From positions 124,001 through 188,000 of the forward strand of contig CATKZI010000001.1 of the NCBI GenBank assembly GCA_949841365.1: a DNA stretch of 64,000 nt. The letters run 5' to 3'. Every line of letters begins with the position of its first letter. Position 1 is the stretch's first letter. The translations under genes were made by a program, and so were the position numbers. Source of the stretch: an uncultured Candidatus Melainabacteria bacterium (GTDB taxonomy: Bacteria; Cyanobacteriota; Vampirovibrionia; Gastranaerophilales; Gastranaerophilaceae). The notes below the pieces were generated by a model that was given only the letters and a program-made list of their open reading frames with translations, did not search any database and was not told where the DNA came from. Shown here piece after piece: positions 50,769 to 59,904 of the stretch.

Positions 50769-51098
50769 CTTTTCACTAACTTTCAAAGTTAAATGTGAAG
50801 TGCGTTTTAGTCTTGAATACATACGACCTTGCGCTCTTGTTTTTGCTCTTTTGTATGTAACGCTTTCATCAGCGAAGATTTCAGAAACTTTTAAAGCTTC
50901 AGCGCCAATACCATATTTTTCTTGTGCATTTGCAACAGCGGCTTTCAAGTTCTTTTCAACCACTCTAGCTGCGAAATAAGGCATAAAACGTAACATATCT
51001 TGAGCTTCAACGACAGATTTTCCTCTAACTTCATTGATTACACGACGAAGTTTTCTTGCTGTCATTTTAATATCAGTTTGTCTTGATTTAGCTTCCAT
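50766..51098 (-). CDS. rplV: 50S ribosomal protein L22
   Basis: ARKLRRVINEVRGKSVVEAQDMLRFMPYFAARVVEKNLKAAVANAQ. Confidence 0.96.
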   Translation of the reverse strand: MEAKSRQTDIKMTARKLRRVINEVRGKSVVEAQDMLRFMPYFAARVVEKNLKAAVANAQEKYGIGAEALKVSEIFADESVTYKRAKTRAQGRMYSRLKRTSHLTLKVSEK

Positions 51099-51118
51099 TG
51101 TTTTTTCCTTCTACTTTT

Positions 51119-51192
51119 CTTGTTCGCTCGCTTTTAACAGGTCTACCGATTCCGCCTTCGCGGTATCGTCCGCCCTCAGCTCGCTCACGTTA
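51119..51192 (-). repeat. Intergenic repeat R1 copy c, at rpsS stop
   Basis: Minus: TAACGTGAGCGAGCTGAGGGCGGACGATACCGCGAAGGCGGAATCGGTAGACCTGTTAAAAGCGAGCGAACAAG. Confidence 0.85.
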
Positions 51193-51498
51193 TTTTCTTT
51201 TAGCAGTCTTATCAGAACCTGCGTGTCCTTTGTACAATCTTGTAGGTGCGAATTCACCTAATTTGTGTCCAATCATTTGTTCTGTTACATATACGGGAAC
51301 GTGAGTTTTTCCGTTGTGAACAGCGATTGTATGACCTAGCATATCAGGTACAATCATAGATGCTCTTGACCAAGTTTTTACAACTTTGTGTTCTGAGTTT
51401 GCATTCATTTTTGCAATTTTGTTTTGTAGAGCTTCTTCTACGTATGGACCTTTTTTTAATGAACGTGCCATTAATTTATTCTCCTTATTGGTTCGCAT
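51190..51498 (-). CDS. rpsS: 30S ribosomal protein S19
   Basis: [49 protein letters not shown]. Confidence 0.97.
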   Translation of the reverse strand: MRTNKENKLMARSLKKGPYVEEALQNKIAKMNANSEHKVVKTWSRASMIVPDMLGHTIAVHNGKTHVPVYVTEQMIGHKLGEFAPTRLYKGHAGSDKTAKRK

Positions 51499-51527
51499 AC
51501 GGGGCTTATGCCCCGTCGCCTATGTTC

Positions 51528-52355
51528 TTATTTCTTTCTTCTTCTAACAATTAATTTATCAGAAGCTTTTCCTTTTTTACGTGTCTTGTAGCCAAGAGCT
51601 GGTTTACCCCAAGGTGTTTTCGGGTGTCCACCAGGACCTGTTTTACCTTCACCACCACCGTGAGGGTGATCGCAAGGGTTCATTGTAACACCACGTACTG
51701 TTGGTCTGATACCCATGTAACGTTTTCTACCGGCTTTACCGATTTTTAGGTTTTTGAATTCTGCATTACCCAAAGTTCCGATTGTAGCCATACATTCTTT
51801 TCTTACCATTCTCATTTCGCCTGATGGTAATTTAATTGTTACATAGTTGCCTTCTTTAGCCATTACTTGAGCTGCATTACCTGCAGATCTAACCATAACG
51901 CCGCCACGTCCGGGTGTAAGTTCAATATTATGAACAATTGTACCTAACGGGATTAATTCAAGCGGAAGTGCATTACCTGTTTGTACAGGAGCTTCCGGTC
52001 CTGAAACGATTACGTCACCTACGTTTAAACCTTCCGGTGTCAAGATATATCTTTTTTCACCGTCTGCGTAGAATACTAAAGAAATTCTTACGTTTCTGTT
52101 CGGATCGTATTCAATAGTTTTAACTGTTGCCGGTACGCCGAATTTTTCACGTTTGAAGTCTATGATACGGTATGCTCTTTTTACACCGCCGCCTTTGTGA
52201 CGACATGTAATTCTACCTGTATTGTTTCTTCCTGCTGTTTTTTTCAATGATTTTAACAATGATTTTTCAGGAGTTGTGCAAGTGATTTCTTGGTAATCAC
52301 TTTTTGTCATCCCTCTTTGTCCCGGGGAAGTAGGATTTATTTTTCTGATTGCCAT
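51528..52355 (-). CDS. rplB: 50S ribosomal protein L2
   Basis: [57 protein letters not shown]. Confidence 0.97.
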   Translation of the reverse strand: MAIRKINPTSPGQRGMTKSDYQEITCTTPEKSLLKSLKKTAGRNNTGRITCRHKGGGVKRAYRIIDFKREKFGVPATVKTIEYDPNRNVRISLVFYADGEKRYILTPEGLNVGDVIVSGPEAPVQTGNALPLELIPLGTIVHNIELTPGRGGVMVRSAGNAAQVMAKEGNYVTIKLPSGEMRMVRKECMATIGTLGNAEFKNLKIGKAGRKRYMGIRPTVRGVTMNPCDHPHGGGEGKTGPGGHPKTPWGKPALGYKTRKKGKASDKLIVRRRKK

Positions 52356-52404
52356 TTTTTATTTTCTCCTTTGGCTTTGTATTTGCTTACGGGACTTATG
52401 CCTG

Positions 52405-52500
52405 TCTTACTCGCTCGCTATTAACGGGTCTACGTTTGCTTGCTACATAATTTTCAATTACTCCGCAATCAAGCCTTCGCCCTCAGCTCGCTCGCGCTAC
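52405..52500 (-). repeat. Intergenic repeat R1 copy d (rplW-rplB gap)
   Basis: Minus: GTAGCGCGAGCGAGCTGAGGGC...AACGTAGACCCGTTAATAGCGAGCGAGTAAGAC. Confidence 0.85.
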
Positions 52501-52518
52501 GCCCCTTATATTAGTGGC

Positions 52519-52827
52519 TTACACTCCAACTAATTCTTCGATTGGATCGCCTTCGATTGTTACGATTGCTTTTTTAGAAGAATCAGTTCTTCCGAATTTA
52601 TATCCCATTCTTTTTTCGTGAGATGGCATATAAACTGTTCTTACTTTTTTAACTTTTCTACCGGGAAAAGCTAATTCTACAGCTTGAGCGATTTCTACTT
52701 TTGTTGCAGATTTAACAACTTCAAAAGTATATTGACCCAATGTTGTAGCACCTACTGATTTTTCAGTAATGATAGGTTTTTTAATTACATCATATAATTT
52801 TTCAGTATTAGTTCTTGCTTTACTCAT
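52519..52827 (-). CDS. rplW: 50S ribosomal protein L23
   Basis: LYDVIKKPIITEKSVGATTLGQYTFEVVKSATKVEIAQAVE. Confidence 0.95.
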   Translation of the reverse strand: MSKARTNTEKLYDVIKKPIITEKSVGATTLGQYTFEVVKSATKVEIAQAVELAFPGRKVKKVRTVYMPSHEKRMGYKFGRTDSSKKAIVTIEGDPIEELVGV

Positions 52828-53453
52828 TATTGCAGCCTTTCTGTTACTTCATTTACTGCAGATTCAGTAATTACAACAGAATCAGCTTCAAGTAAATCTT
52901 TCACGTTTAAGTTTGAAGGTAAAATAATTTTTACGCTTGGAATGTTTCTTGCTGATAATTCAAGATTTTTGTTTTCATCAGCTTTCACATCTGCAACGAT
53001 AAGAATTTTACCTGATACGTTTAATGATTTTAATGCACTAACCATTAATTTTGTTTTTGGTTCAGCAATTGTTGAGAAGTCTTTTACAACAACCATTTGT
53101 TCGCTTCTTGCAGACAATGCAGATTTCAATGCTAATTGTCTTGCTTTTTGAGGCATGTTGAAAGCGTAGCTTCTTGGTTTTGGTCCAAAGATTACGCCAC
53201 CACCTGCAAACAATGGTGAACGAAGTGAGCCGGCTCTAGCTCTACCTGTACCTTTTTGTTTCCAAGGTTTTTTACCGCCGCCAGATACTTCAGCTCTTGT
53301 TTTACAAGAAGCAGAACCTTGACGAGCGTTATTTAATTGTCTTCTCAATGCTAAATGCATTACGTGTAAATTTGGTTCAACACCGAAAACTTGTTCGTTT
53401 AAAGTGATTTCACCTAATTTTTCGCCATTTGTATTTAAAATTTCTTTTGACAT
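52827..53453 (-). CDS. rplD: 50S ribosomal protein L4
   Basis: RQGSASCKTRAEVSGGGKKPWKQKGTGRARAGSLRSPLFAGGGVIFGPKPR. Confidence 0.96.
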   Translation of the reverse strand: MSKEILNTNGEKLGEITLNEQVFGVEPNLHVMHLALRRQLNNARQGSASCKTRAEVSGGGKKPWKQKGTGRARAGSLRSPLFAGGGVIFGPKPRSYAFNMPQKARQLALKSALSARSEQMVVVKDFSTIAEPKTKLMVSALKSLNVSGKILIVADVKADENKNLELSARNIPSVKIILPSNLNVKDLLEADSVVITESAVNEVTERLQ

Positions 53454-53660
53454 TTTTGTTTTTCCTTTTGCTTTCCGCTTACCCCTTTCGGTTTCCCGTT
53501 TTATATGGTAAGAGCGGTTGTATTACTTGTTATTACCTGAAATTATTGCTCCACACTTCGCTGTCGCTCATTTCGTTTTTACAAAACTTTCATTCGCTCG
53601 CTTCGTGCTACTTCGTGCTGGGTTCGCCCTTTAGGCTCACACGGCGCACTACGCAAAATC

Positions 53661-54296
53661 TCAGTTCCATTTTGTTCTTGTAGGAACGATTGTTACCAAT
53701 CTGCCTTCGCATCCCGGTACTGAACCTTTTACCAATACTAAACCGTTAGCTGAATCAACTTTAACTAATTTCAATTTAGTAATAGTAACTCTTTCGTTAC
53801 CCATGTTACCAGCCATTCTTTTACCTTTGATAACACGCGATGGAGTTGTACCTGCACCGATTGAACCGGGTTCTCTGTGGTTTTTAGAACCGTGACCCAT
53901 AGGTCCTCTTGAGAAGTTCCATCTTTTTACTGTACCTTGGAAACCTTTACCGATTGATTTTCCTGTTACGTCTACTTTTTCAACGTTTTCAAGAACTGAC
54001 AATTCGATTTTGTCACCTACTTTGTAGTCTTGAGGATTTTCTACTCTAAACTCTTGAAGGTGTCTGAAGTTTGCAAGGCTATTTTTCTTGAAGTGGCCCA
54101 ATTCAGCTTTTGTTAAATGTTTTTCTTTAGCTGCGATTGTACCTACTTGAATAGCGTTATAACCGTCAGTTTCAACTGTTTTAACTTGAGTTACAACAGT
54201 TTCATCAACTTTGATTACTGTAACGGGAATAGCCAAACCTTGTTCGTCGAAGATTTGAGTCATTCCAACTTTTTTACCTATTACACCTAGTGTCAT
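53661..54296 (-). CDS. rplC: 50S ribosomal protein L3
   Basis: MTLGVIGKKVGMTQIFDEQG; RGPMGHGSKNHREPGSIGAGTTPSRVIKGKRMAGNMGNERVT. Confidence 0.96.
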   Translation of the reverse strand: MTLGVIGKKVGMTQIFDEQGLAIPVTVIKVDETVVTQVKTVETDGYNAIQVGTIAAKEKHLTKAELGHFKKNSLANFRHLQEFRVENPQDYKVGDKIELSVLENVEKVDVTGKSIGKGFQGTVKRWNFSRGPMGHGSKNHREPGSIGAGTTPSRVIKGKRMAGNMGNERVTITKLKLVKVDSANGLVLVKGSVPGCEGRLVTIVPTRTKWN

Positions 54297-54439
54297 ATTT
54301 TTACCTTTCCTGCTCACCGTACTTGATACAGACACATTCTGTCCCATTTCCGATTTGCATTTTCTCTTGCGAGCGCTACTATAGCTCTTTACCTTTCGGG
54401 ACTTTCACCCGACCGTCTTTGGCTGAGTTTCTCGTTGCA

Positions 54440-54495
54440 CGCCCTCGCGCTTAACGGGTCTGCAGACTTTCGTCTTTCGCCCTCAGCTCGGGCGG
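54440..54495 (-). repeat. Intergenic repeat R1 copy e (rpsJ-rplC gap)
   Basis: Minus: CCGAGCTGAGGGCGAAAGACGAAAGTCTGCAGACCCGTTAAGCGCGAGGGCG. Confidence 0.75.
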
Positions 54496-54546
54496 CAGTA
54501 GTTCACATTACAATGCATAATGCTTATTTAGTTTTCAAAAGTAAAA

Positions 54547-54864
54547 TTAAAGTTTTACTTCAATATCTACGCCAGCCGGCAAATCAAGTCTGCCAAGTTC
54601 CTCAACTGTTTGTTGAGTCGGTTCGTATATATCAATAATACGTTTATGTGTTCTCATTTCAAAATGTTCACGAGATTTTTTATCTACGTGTGGTGAACGC
54701 AATACGCAATATATACGTCTTTTTGTAGGTAAAGGAATAGGGCCTGCTACTTTAGCATCTGTTCTTTTTGCCGTTTCTACGATTTTGTCTGAAGACACAT
54801 CGATTAATTTGTGATCATATGCTTTCAAACAAACTCTGATTCTTTGTCTCTTTGTAGTTGCCAT
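54547..54864 (-). CDS. rpsJ: 30S ribosomal protein S10
   Basis: [73 protein letters not shown]. Confidence 0.97.
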   Translation of the reverse strand: MATTKRQRIRVCLKAYDHKLIDVSSDKIVETAKRTDAKVAGPIPLPTKRRIYCVLRSPHVDKKSREHFEMRTHKRIIDIYEPTQQTVEELGRLDLPAGVDIEVKL

Positions 54865-55009
54865 TGTGCAATTCCTTTTTCTTTTTTTATGTATTACTGT
54901 GCTTGAATATCGACTAATGTTTTAGGGTATAATTCCAAGCATATCAATGTTAAAACAAACAAAATCCGCTGTCAACACTGGAATTATAAAATTGTATAGA
55001 TTTGTAAAC

Positions 55010-55047
55010 GATGAAAAAGACTAACCTTTCGGTTAGTCTTTTTCATC
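55010..55047 (-). terminator. Terminator with 17-bp perfect stem overlapping minE 3' end
   Basis: gatgaaaaagactaacc-tttc-ggttagtctttttcatc. Confidence 0.85.
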
Positions 55048-55500
55048 TTCCTCAACTTCTTCTTGAGGTTCATCACTGTCAGAAGTTTCTTCATCCTCTG
55101 AAACTTGCTCCTCGTCAGAACTTTCATCTTCCTCAGCCTCTTCCTCTTCGATATCATCATCAATATCATCGGCTTCTTTGTCTTCAGCTTCCAGAGCTGC
55201 TTTTATCTCATCTTCATCTTTAGCTCTGATTACAGGAATTGAAAGCATTAAAGCAACTTGTTCACCGTCTTGTTCCAAACTTAAATCTAAAGCTTCCTTA
55301 TCCATTTCAACATATTTGGAAAGAAGTTCGACTAATTCTCTGCGCATTCTGTCCATTAATTCAGGTGTTAAATTTGTTCTATCCTGCATCAAGACTACAC
55401 GCAATCTATTGCAAGCCGTATCTTTTGCTGATTCTACTTCTTCCGGCTCTGTCTGGCGGAAGAAACCCATAACTTTATTGTATAAATTTGCCAATATCAT
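55033..55500 (-). CDS. minE: Cell division topological specificity factor MinE with long acidic C-terminal tail
   Basis: SAKDTACNRLRVVLMQDRTNLTPELMDRMRRELVELLSKYVEMDKEALDLSLEQDGEQVALMLSIPV. Confidence 0.93.
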   Translation of the reverse strand: MILANLYNKVMGFFRQTEPEEVESAKDTACNRLRVVLMQDRTNLTPELMDRMRRELVELLSKYVEMDKEALDLSLEQDGEQVALMLSIPVIRAKDEDEIKAALEAEDKEADDIDDDIEEEEAEEDESSDEEQVSEDEETSDSDEPQEEVEEDEKD

Positions 55501-56315
55501 TATTTAGTTTCTCCTTTCAGATTTGAAAAGAATTTTTTCATCTTAGCAACAAAACCTTTAGGCTCATTTAAATCCAAAAACGGAACATCTTCACCGATAA
55601 TTCTTCTTGCTACATTGTTGTAAGCTTTGCCTGCCAACGATTTTTCGTCGTTTACAATCGGTTCGCCTTTATTAGTTGATGTAATAATTCCCGTATCTTC
55701 CGGAATTATACCGATTAAATCAGCTGAAAGTATTTCTACGACATCATCTACGCTCATCATATCGTTTGACTGAATCAGATTTGGACGAACTCTGTTAAGC
55801 AATAATTTATAAGATTTTATTTCTTCTTTAGCTTCCAAAAGTCCGATAATTCTGTCTGCATCGCGAACTGCTGACATTTCGGGAGTTGTAACAACAATTG
55901 CTTCTGATGCACCTGCTACTGCATTTTGGAAACCTTGCTCAATACCTGCAGGACAGTCTACTAAAATAAAATCAAAATCCTTTTGAAGTTTTTCGCAAAT
56001 ATCTTTTAATTGTTCCTCTGTAACTGCAGTTTTATCTCTTGTTTGAGCTGCAGCTAAAAGACATAAATTAGGGTTCTTTTTATCTTTTACAAGAGCTTGT
56101 TTAAGTTTACATCTTTCTTCAACAACATCAACAATTGTATAAACAATTCTGTTTTCCAGACCAAGTAAAAGGTCTAAGTTTCTCAATCCCAAATCGGTAT
56201 CAATCATAACAACTTTCTTGCCTGTTTTAGCAAGAGCTGTTCCTATGTTGGCATTGGTAGTAGTTTTACCGACACCACCTTTACCGGATGTTATTACAAT
56301 AACTCGTCCGCTCAT
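55500..56315 (-). CDS. minD: Septum site-determining protein MinD
   Basis: MSGRVIVITSGKGGVGKTTTNANIGTALAKTGKKVVMIDTDLGLRNLDLLLGLENR. Confidence 0.97.
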   Translation of the reverse strand: MSGRVIVITSGKGGVGKTTTNANIGTALAKTGKKVVMIDTDLGLRNLDLLLGLENRIVYTIVDVVEERCKLKQALVKDKKNPNLCLLAAAQTRDKTAVTEEQLKDICEKLQKDFDFILVDCPAGIEQGFQNAVAGASEAIVVTTPEMSAVRDADRIIGLLEAKEEIKSYKLLLNRVRPNLIQSNDMMSVDDVVEILSADLIGIIPEDTGIITSTNKGEPIVNDEKSLAGKAYNNVARRIIGEDVPFLDLNEPKGFVAKMKKFFSNLKGETK

Positions 56316-56327
56316 TATTTCTCCTTT

Positions 56328-57296
56328 TTATTCGTGTATTTTATGTATAAAAATCTGTTTTTTTCTTATGCAAGCCTCTTCCGGCACAAATGTATCCGTT
56401 TTTTGAATATACGGAATATTTGCGCTATCGGGACGTCTTGCAAAGACATCAGCAATTCTCAATTGAATTGCATTCATTTTCAATGCCCTGATTCTTGCAA
56501 AATTATTACCTGCGCTGCCTGCGTGAGCAATTCCGCCTAAAATACCCCAAACAGTAATATCACCTTTGGCAATAATTTCAGAACCCGGATTAGCATCACC
56601 GATAATTACAATGTTACCGTCAGAAGATATACTCTGACCTGAACGCAATGTTCTTTGAATATATAAAGTCGGAAGTTTTTCGGTTTCTCTTAATGATTTT
56701 CTGACATCATCAAGATTAAAATCAATCTCTTCAAGTTCATCACCTTCAATTTTATTTGCACTCTCAAGAGTATCATTAAATTTTTCTATATCTTCTACAG
56801 GCTCAACAACAGGTTCATCAATAGTTTCCATCCTTTCTTGAACTTCTTCGGCAGTTGCTTCAGCCTGTTCAACTGACTGCTCGGGAGTTTCTTCGGCATG
56901 CCCGAAAGTTTTGATTTCAGTGCCTTCTTCACCAAAGATTTTATCCAAAGCTTTTTCTAATTCTTTATTAACTTCCTCCTGATCTGTATTAAACTCAGGG
57001 GTCGGAACTTTATTTTCAAGTACAGAAACTTCAATATCCATTTCTTTTGCAGATTGTATTGTTACATCTGAACTTGTACTTACAAATTCAATTTCAGAAT
57101 TCATAGATTCTACAAGAGCTTTAATACTTGTCAATTCAGTTGTGGTCAAATCTACAGACCCGAGTTTCAAACAAACTCTTTTGCTCTGTGCATCAGGCAA
57201 ATCTAAAATTCTTGATAACTCATAAATAATTTCTGATGTTTTGCCGGCATTGCTGACATCAACAATAAAACCGTTTTCAATGTATCCCTTATCCAT
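56328..57296 (-). CDS. minC: Septum site-determining protein MinC
   Basis: QRTLRSGQSISSDGNIVIIGDANPGSEIIAKGDITVWGILGGIAHAGSAGN; upstream of minD. Confidence 0.93.
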   Translation of the reverse strand: MDKGYIENGFIVDVSNAGKTSEIIYELSRILDLPDAQSKRVCLKLGSVDLTTTELTSIKALVESMNSEIEFVSTSSDVTIQSAKEMDIEVSVLENKVPTPEFNTDQEEVNKELEKALDKIFGEEGTEIKTFGHAEETPEQSVEQAEATAEEVQERMETIDEPVVEPVEDIEKFNDTLESANKIEGDELEEIDFNLDDVRKSLRETEKLPTLYIQRTLRSGQSISSDGNIVIIGDANPGSEIIAKGDITVWGILGGIAHAGSAGNNFARIRALKMNAIQLRIADVFARRPDSANIPYIQKTDTFVPEEACIRKKQIFIHKIHE

Positions 57297-57376
57297 ACTT
57301 GTCCCTTCCAACAATAGTTACTATAGATACATGAATACATGAACATTTAAGAACATCAATGAAATATTTAGTTTAG

Positions 57377-58138
57377 TTAAGCAACAGAATAATTTTGATA
57401 ATTGTCGGCTATTTTTATATAGTTTCGGGTTTCAGCAGGCATACTCTTTTTACCTGCCAAATATTTATCAACATTTCCCGGTCCCCAGTTATATGCAGCA
57501 AGCGCATTAGTTACATTGCCGTTATATTTGTCGAGCAATTGTTTTAATAACCTTACACCGCCGTCAATATTTTGAGCAGGATCCATAGGATTAGTAACCC
57601 CTAAACCTCTTGCTGTATCAGGCATTAACTGCATCAGACCCTGTGCTCCCGCAGGAGATGTCAAGTTATTTTTAAATTTTGATTCTTGGTCAATAACAGC
57701 AAGTACAAGTCTTTCATCAACACCATATTTCTTTGCTGCGTCACAGGCAAGTTGAACATATTCGGTTTTTGATAAAACTTTACCCTTAGATGCAGGCGCT
57801 TTTGTTTTAGGAGCTACTGTTCTATTTATTGTTGTATTAAATATATTATAATTATTGTAAGCCGGTTGTTGGAAATTGAATAAAGACGGCATTTGGGGCA
57901 TTCTATATGCTTGTGTAAATACAGACTGCATAGGATACACTTGCTGAGGCATAGGCATTGCAAACTGAGGCATTTGCGGCATAAACATTTGTTGAGGCGG
58001 CATCGCAAATATATTGTTCATCATATTTGACAGCATGCCAAACATCATAATATTGCCAAAGAAGTTATTATTGCAAAAGCATCCGCCCATGAACGGATTA
58101 TTCATATATCTGTAAAAACTGTTTCCGCAACAATACAT
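57377..58138 (-). CDS. Lytic transglycosylase (SLT domain) with conserved N-terminal SFYRYMNNPFMGGC module
   Basis: AVIDQESKFKNNLTSPAGAQGLMQLMPDTARGLGV...ALAAYNWGPGNVDKYL; N-term MYCCGNSFYRYMNNPFMGGCFCNNNFFGN. Confidence 0.9.
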   Translation of the reverse strand: MYCCGNSFYRYMNNPFMGGCFCNNNFFGNIMMFGMLSNMMNNIFAMPPQQMFMPQMPQFAMPMPQQVYPMQSVFTQAYRMPQMPSLFNFQQPAYNNYNIFNTTINRTVAPKTKAPASKGKVLSKTEYVQLACDAAKKYGVDERLVLAVIDQESKFKNNLTSPAGAQGLMQLMPDTARGLGVTNPMDPAQNIDGGVRLLKQLLDKYNGNVTNALAAYNWGPGNVDKYLAGKKSMPAETRNYIKIADNYQNYSVA

Positions 58139-58210
58139 AATATCCCCTTATATATATAAAGGATACAAATAAATAATAATTGCTTAAATTTAAAGAATTG
58201 TAATGATACA

Positions 58211-59053
58211 TTAAGCTAATTGAGTTTCAATTTCGTTTGCAAAAGTATTTACAGCTTTTGCCCAACCTGAATTACCACCGGTTTTGTCGGTAGGATCAGA
58301 TGCAGGACAATATCTTGCATTAATTTGATATAACTTGGTCAGCCCTTTATCCAAATAACCACTTTTCAGAAAACTACCCATATAATCAATACATTCAGCT
58401 ACAGAAGAAAAAGATCTGAATTCATATGAACCTGAAATACGAACTCCGCCGATATTATTTTTATTTTTTGCCAAATTGCTTTTTCCGTGTCCTGATTCAT
58501 TAACACATATAGCAGCTAAAACAGCCGCGCTTATTCCATATTTATTTTGAGCATTAATAAAGGCTTGTCCCTGCCCTTCAAGCACACCCTTGCCACGCAA
58601 ATACTTATTCAAATCTTCGGCTGTTCCTTTGTATAAAACTGTCGCATCTTTTGAATAATTTCCATATATTTGTTTTAATTTTCCATTCGACATACCGTTA
58701 TATCCTGATGCACTTACATAATTAGATTTTGCAAAACCACCTTTTCCTTCATTATTTGAAACAGTATCAAACCCAAATTGTCGTTGAGTATTAAATAAAG
58801 ACGGCATTTGAGGCATTCTGTAGGATTGAGCAAATATAGATTGCATAGGATATGCCTGAGGCATTGGCATAATCGGCTGAGGCATAACAAATTGTGGCAT
58901 AACCATTTGAGGCTGTGCAAACATATTGTTCATCATATTTGAAAACATGCTGAACATCATCAGATTGCCAAAGAAATTATTATTATTGCAGAAGCATCCG
59001 CCCATAAACGGATTATTCATATATCTATAGAAACTGTTACCGCAACAATACAT
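58211..59053 (-). CDS. Glucosaminidase-like hydrolase with conserved N-terminal SFYRYMNNPFMGGC module
   Basis: GQAFINAQNKYGISAAVLAAICVNESGHGKSNLAKNKNNIGGVR (GH73-like); N-term MYCCGNSFYRYMNNPFMGGCFCNNNNFFGN. Confidence 0.85.
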   Translation of the reverse strand: MYCCGNSFYRYMNNPFMGGCFCNNNNFFGNLMMFSMFSNMMNNMFAQPQMVMPQFVMPQPIMPMPQAYPMQSIFAQSYRMPQMPSLFNTQRQFGFDTVSNNEGKGGFAKSNYVSASGYNGMSNGKLKQIYGNYSKDATVLYKGTAEDLNKYLRGKGVLEGQGQAFINAQNKYGISAAVLAAICVNESGHGKSNLAKNKNNIGGVRISGSYEFRSFSSVAECIDYMGSFLKSGYLDKGLTKLYQINARYCPASDPTDKTGGNSGWAKAVNTFANEIETQLA

Positions 59054-59211
59054 TATTATCCCCTGAATGTTCCCCGTATATATATAAAGTATTTAAACTC
59101 GTAATAATTGTTATAAATTTGCAAATATGTTAAAATTTGTTAACAATTACCATCATTTAACTGATGTGAATTAATATTTTTATTATATGATAGTTCTAAG
59201 GGCAGGATATT

Positions 59212-59904
59212 ATGATTTTTAACGAAACTAAAACTCACGAAATTACGGTCGACGTAGTAATTGTAACTCTTAAAAATGATGCTTTGCAAGTACTACTTGT
59301 TAAGCGAACCAACGAACCGTTTAAGGACAAATGGGCAATCCCCGGAGGATATGTAAGATTATCCGAAAATCTTGATCAGGCGGCTTTAAGAGTCCTGAAA
59401 GAACGTACAAATGTTGATAATATCTATCTCGAACAGTTATATACATTTGGAGATCCGCTTCGTCACCCGAATTCAAGAGTTATAACCTGTGCATATTTTG
59501 CACTTGTTAGAGCAGAGGATATTCAAATTGTTACAACCCCGGAATTGGGATGGCACAAAATTTCCGACTTGCCTCCTCTTGCATTCGACCACAAAGAAAT
59601 CATTGAATATTCTATGAAAAGAACCCGAGAAAGATTGGAACTTTGCCCTGTTGCATATCAGCTTTTAAACGAAAAATTCACTCTGACAGAAATGCAAAGA
59701 GCTTATGAACTGATTATGCGCAAAAAACTTGATAAAAGAAACTTTAGAAAAAAAGCTCTTTCTACAGACGGCTTAATTGAACTTGATGAATACACAAAAT
59801 CATCTTCAAAAAGACCGGCAAGATTATACACTTTCGAAAATATAAAATTGAATTCAAAAAGAGCCCATTTCATTTCTAAGAAAAAGGAGAAAATTAAATG
59901 TTAA
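59212..59904 (+). CDS. Nudix hydrolase / NrtR-like regulator
   Basis: WAIPGGYVRLSENLDQAALRVLKERTNV; C-terminal wHTH-like KFTLTEMQRAYELIMRKKLDKRNFRKK. Confidence 0.85.
   Translation: MIFNETKTHEITVDVVIVTLKNDALQVLLVKRTNEPFKDKWAIPGGYVRLSENLDQAALRVLKERTNVDNIYLEQLYTFGDPLRHPNSRVITCAYFALVRAEDIQIVTTPELGWHKISDLPPLAFDHKEIIEYSMKRTRERLELCPVAYQLLNEKFTLTEMQRAYELIMRKKLDKRNFRKKALSTDGLIELDEYTKSSSKRPARLYTFENIKLNSKRAHFISKKKEKIKC

Noticed and set aside
50572-51304. Plus-strand ORFs sharing [25 protein letters not shown]
   Set aside because: The shared peptide is only the antisense translation of the R1 repeats overlapping rpsC/rplV/rpsS; useful as a repeat signal but not a protein.
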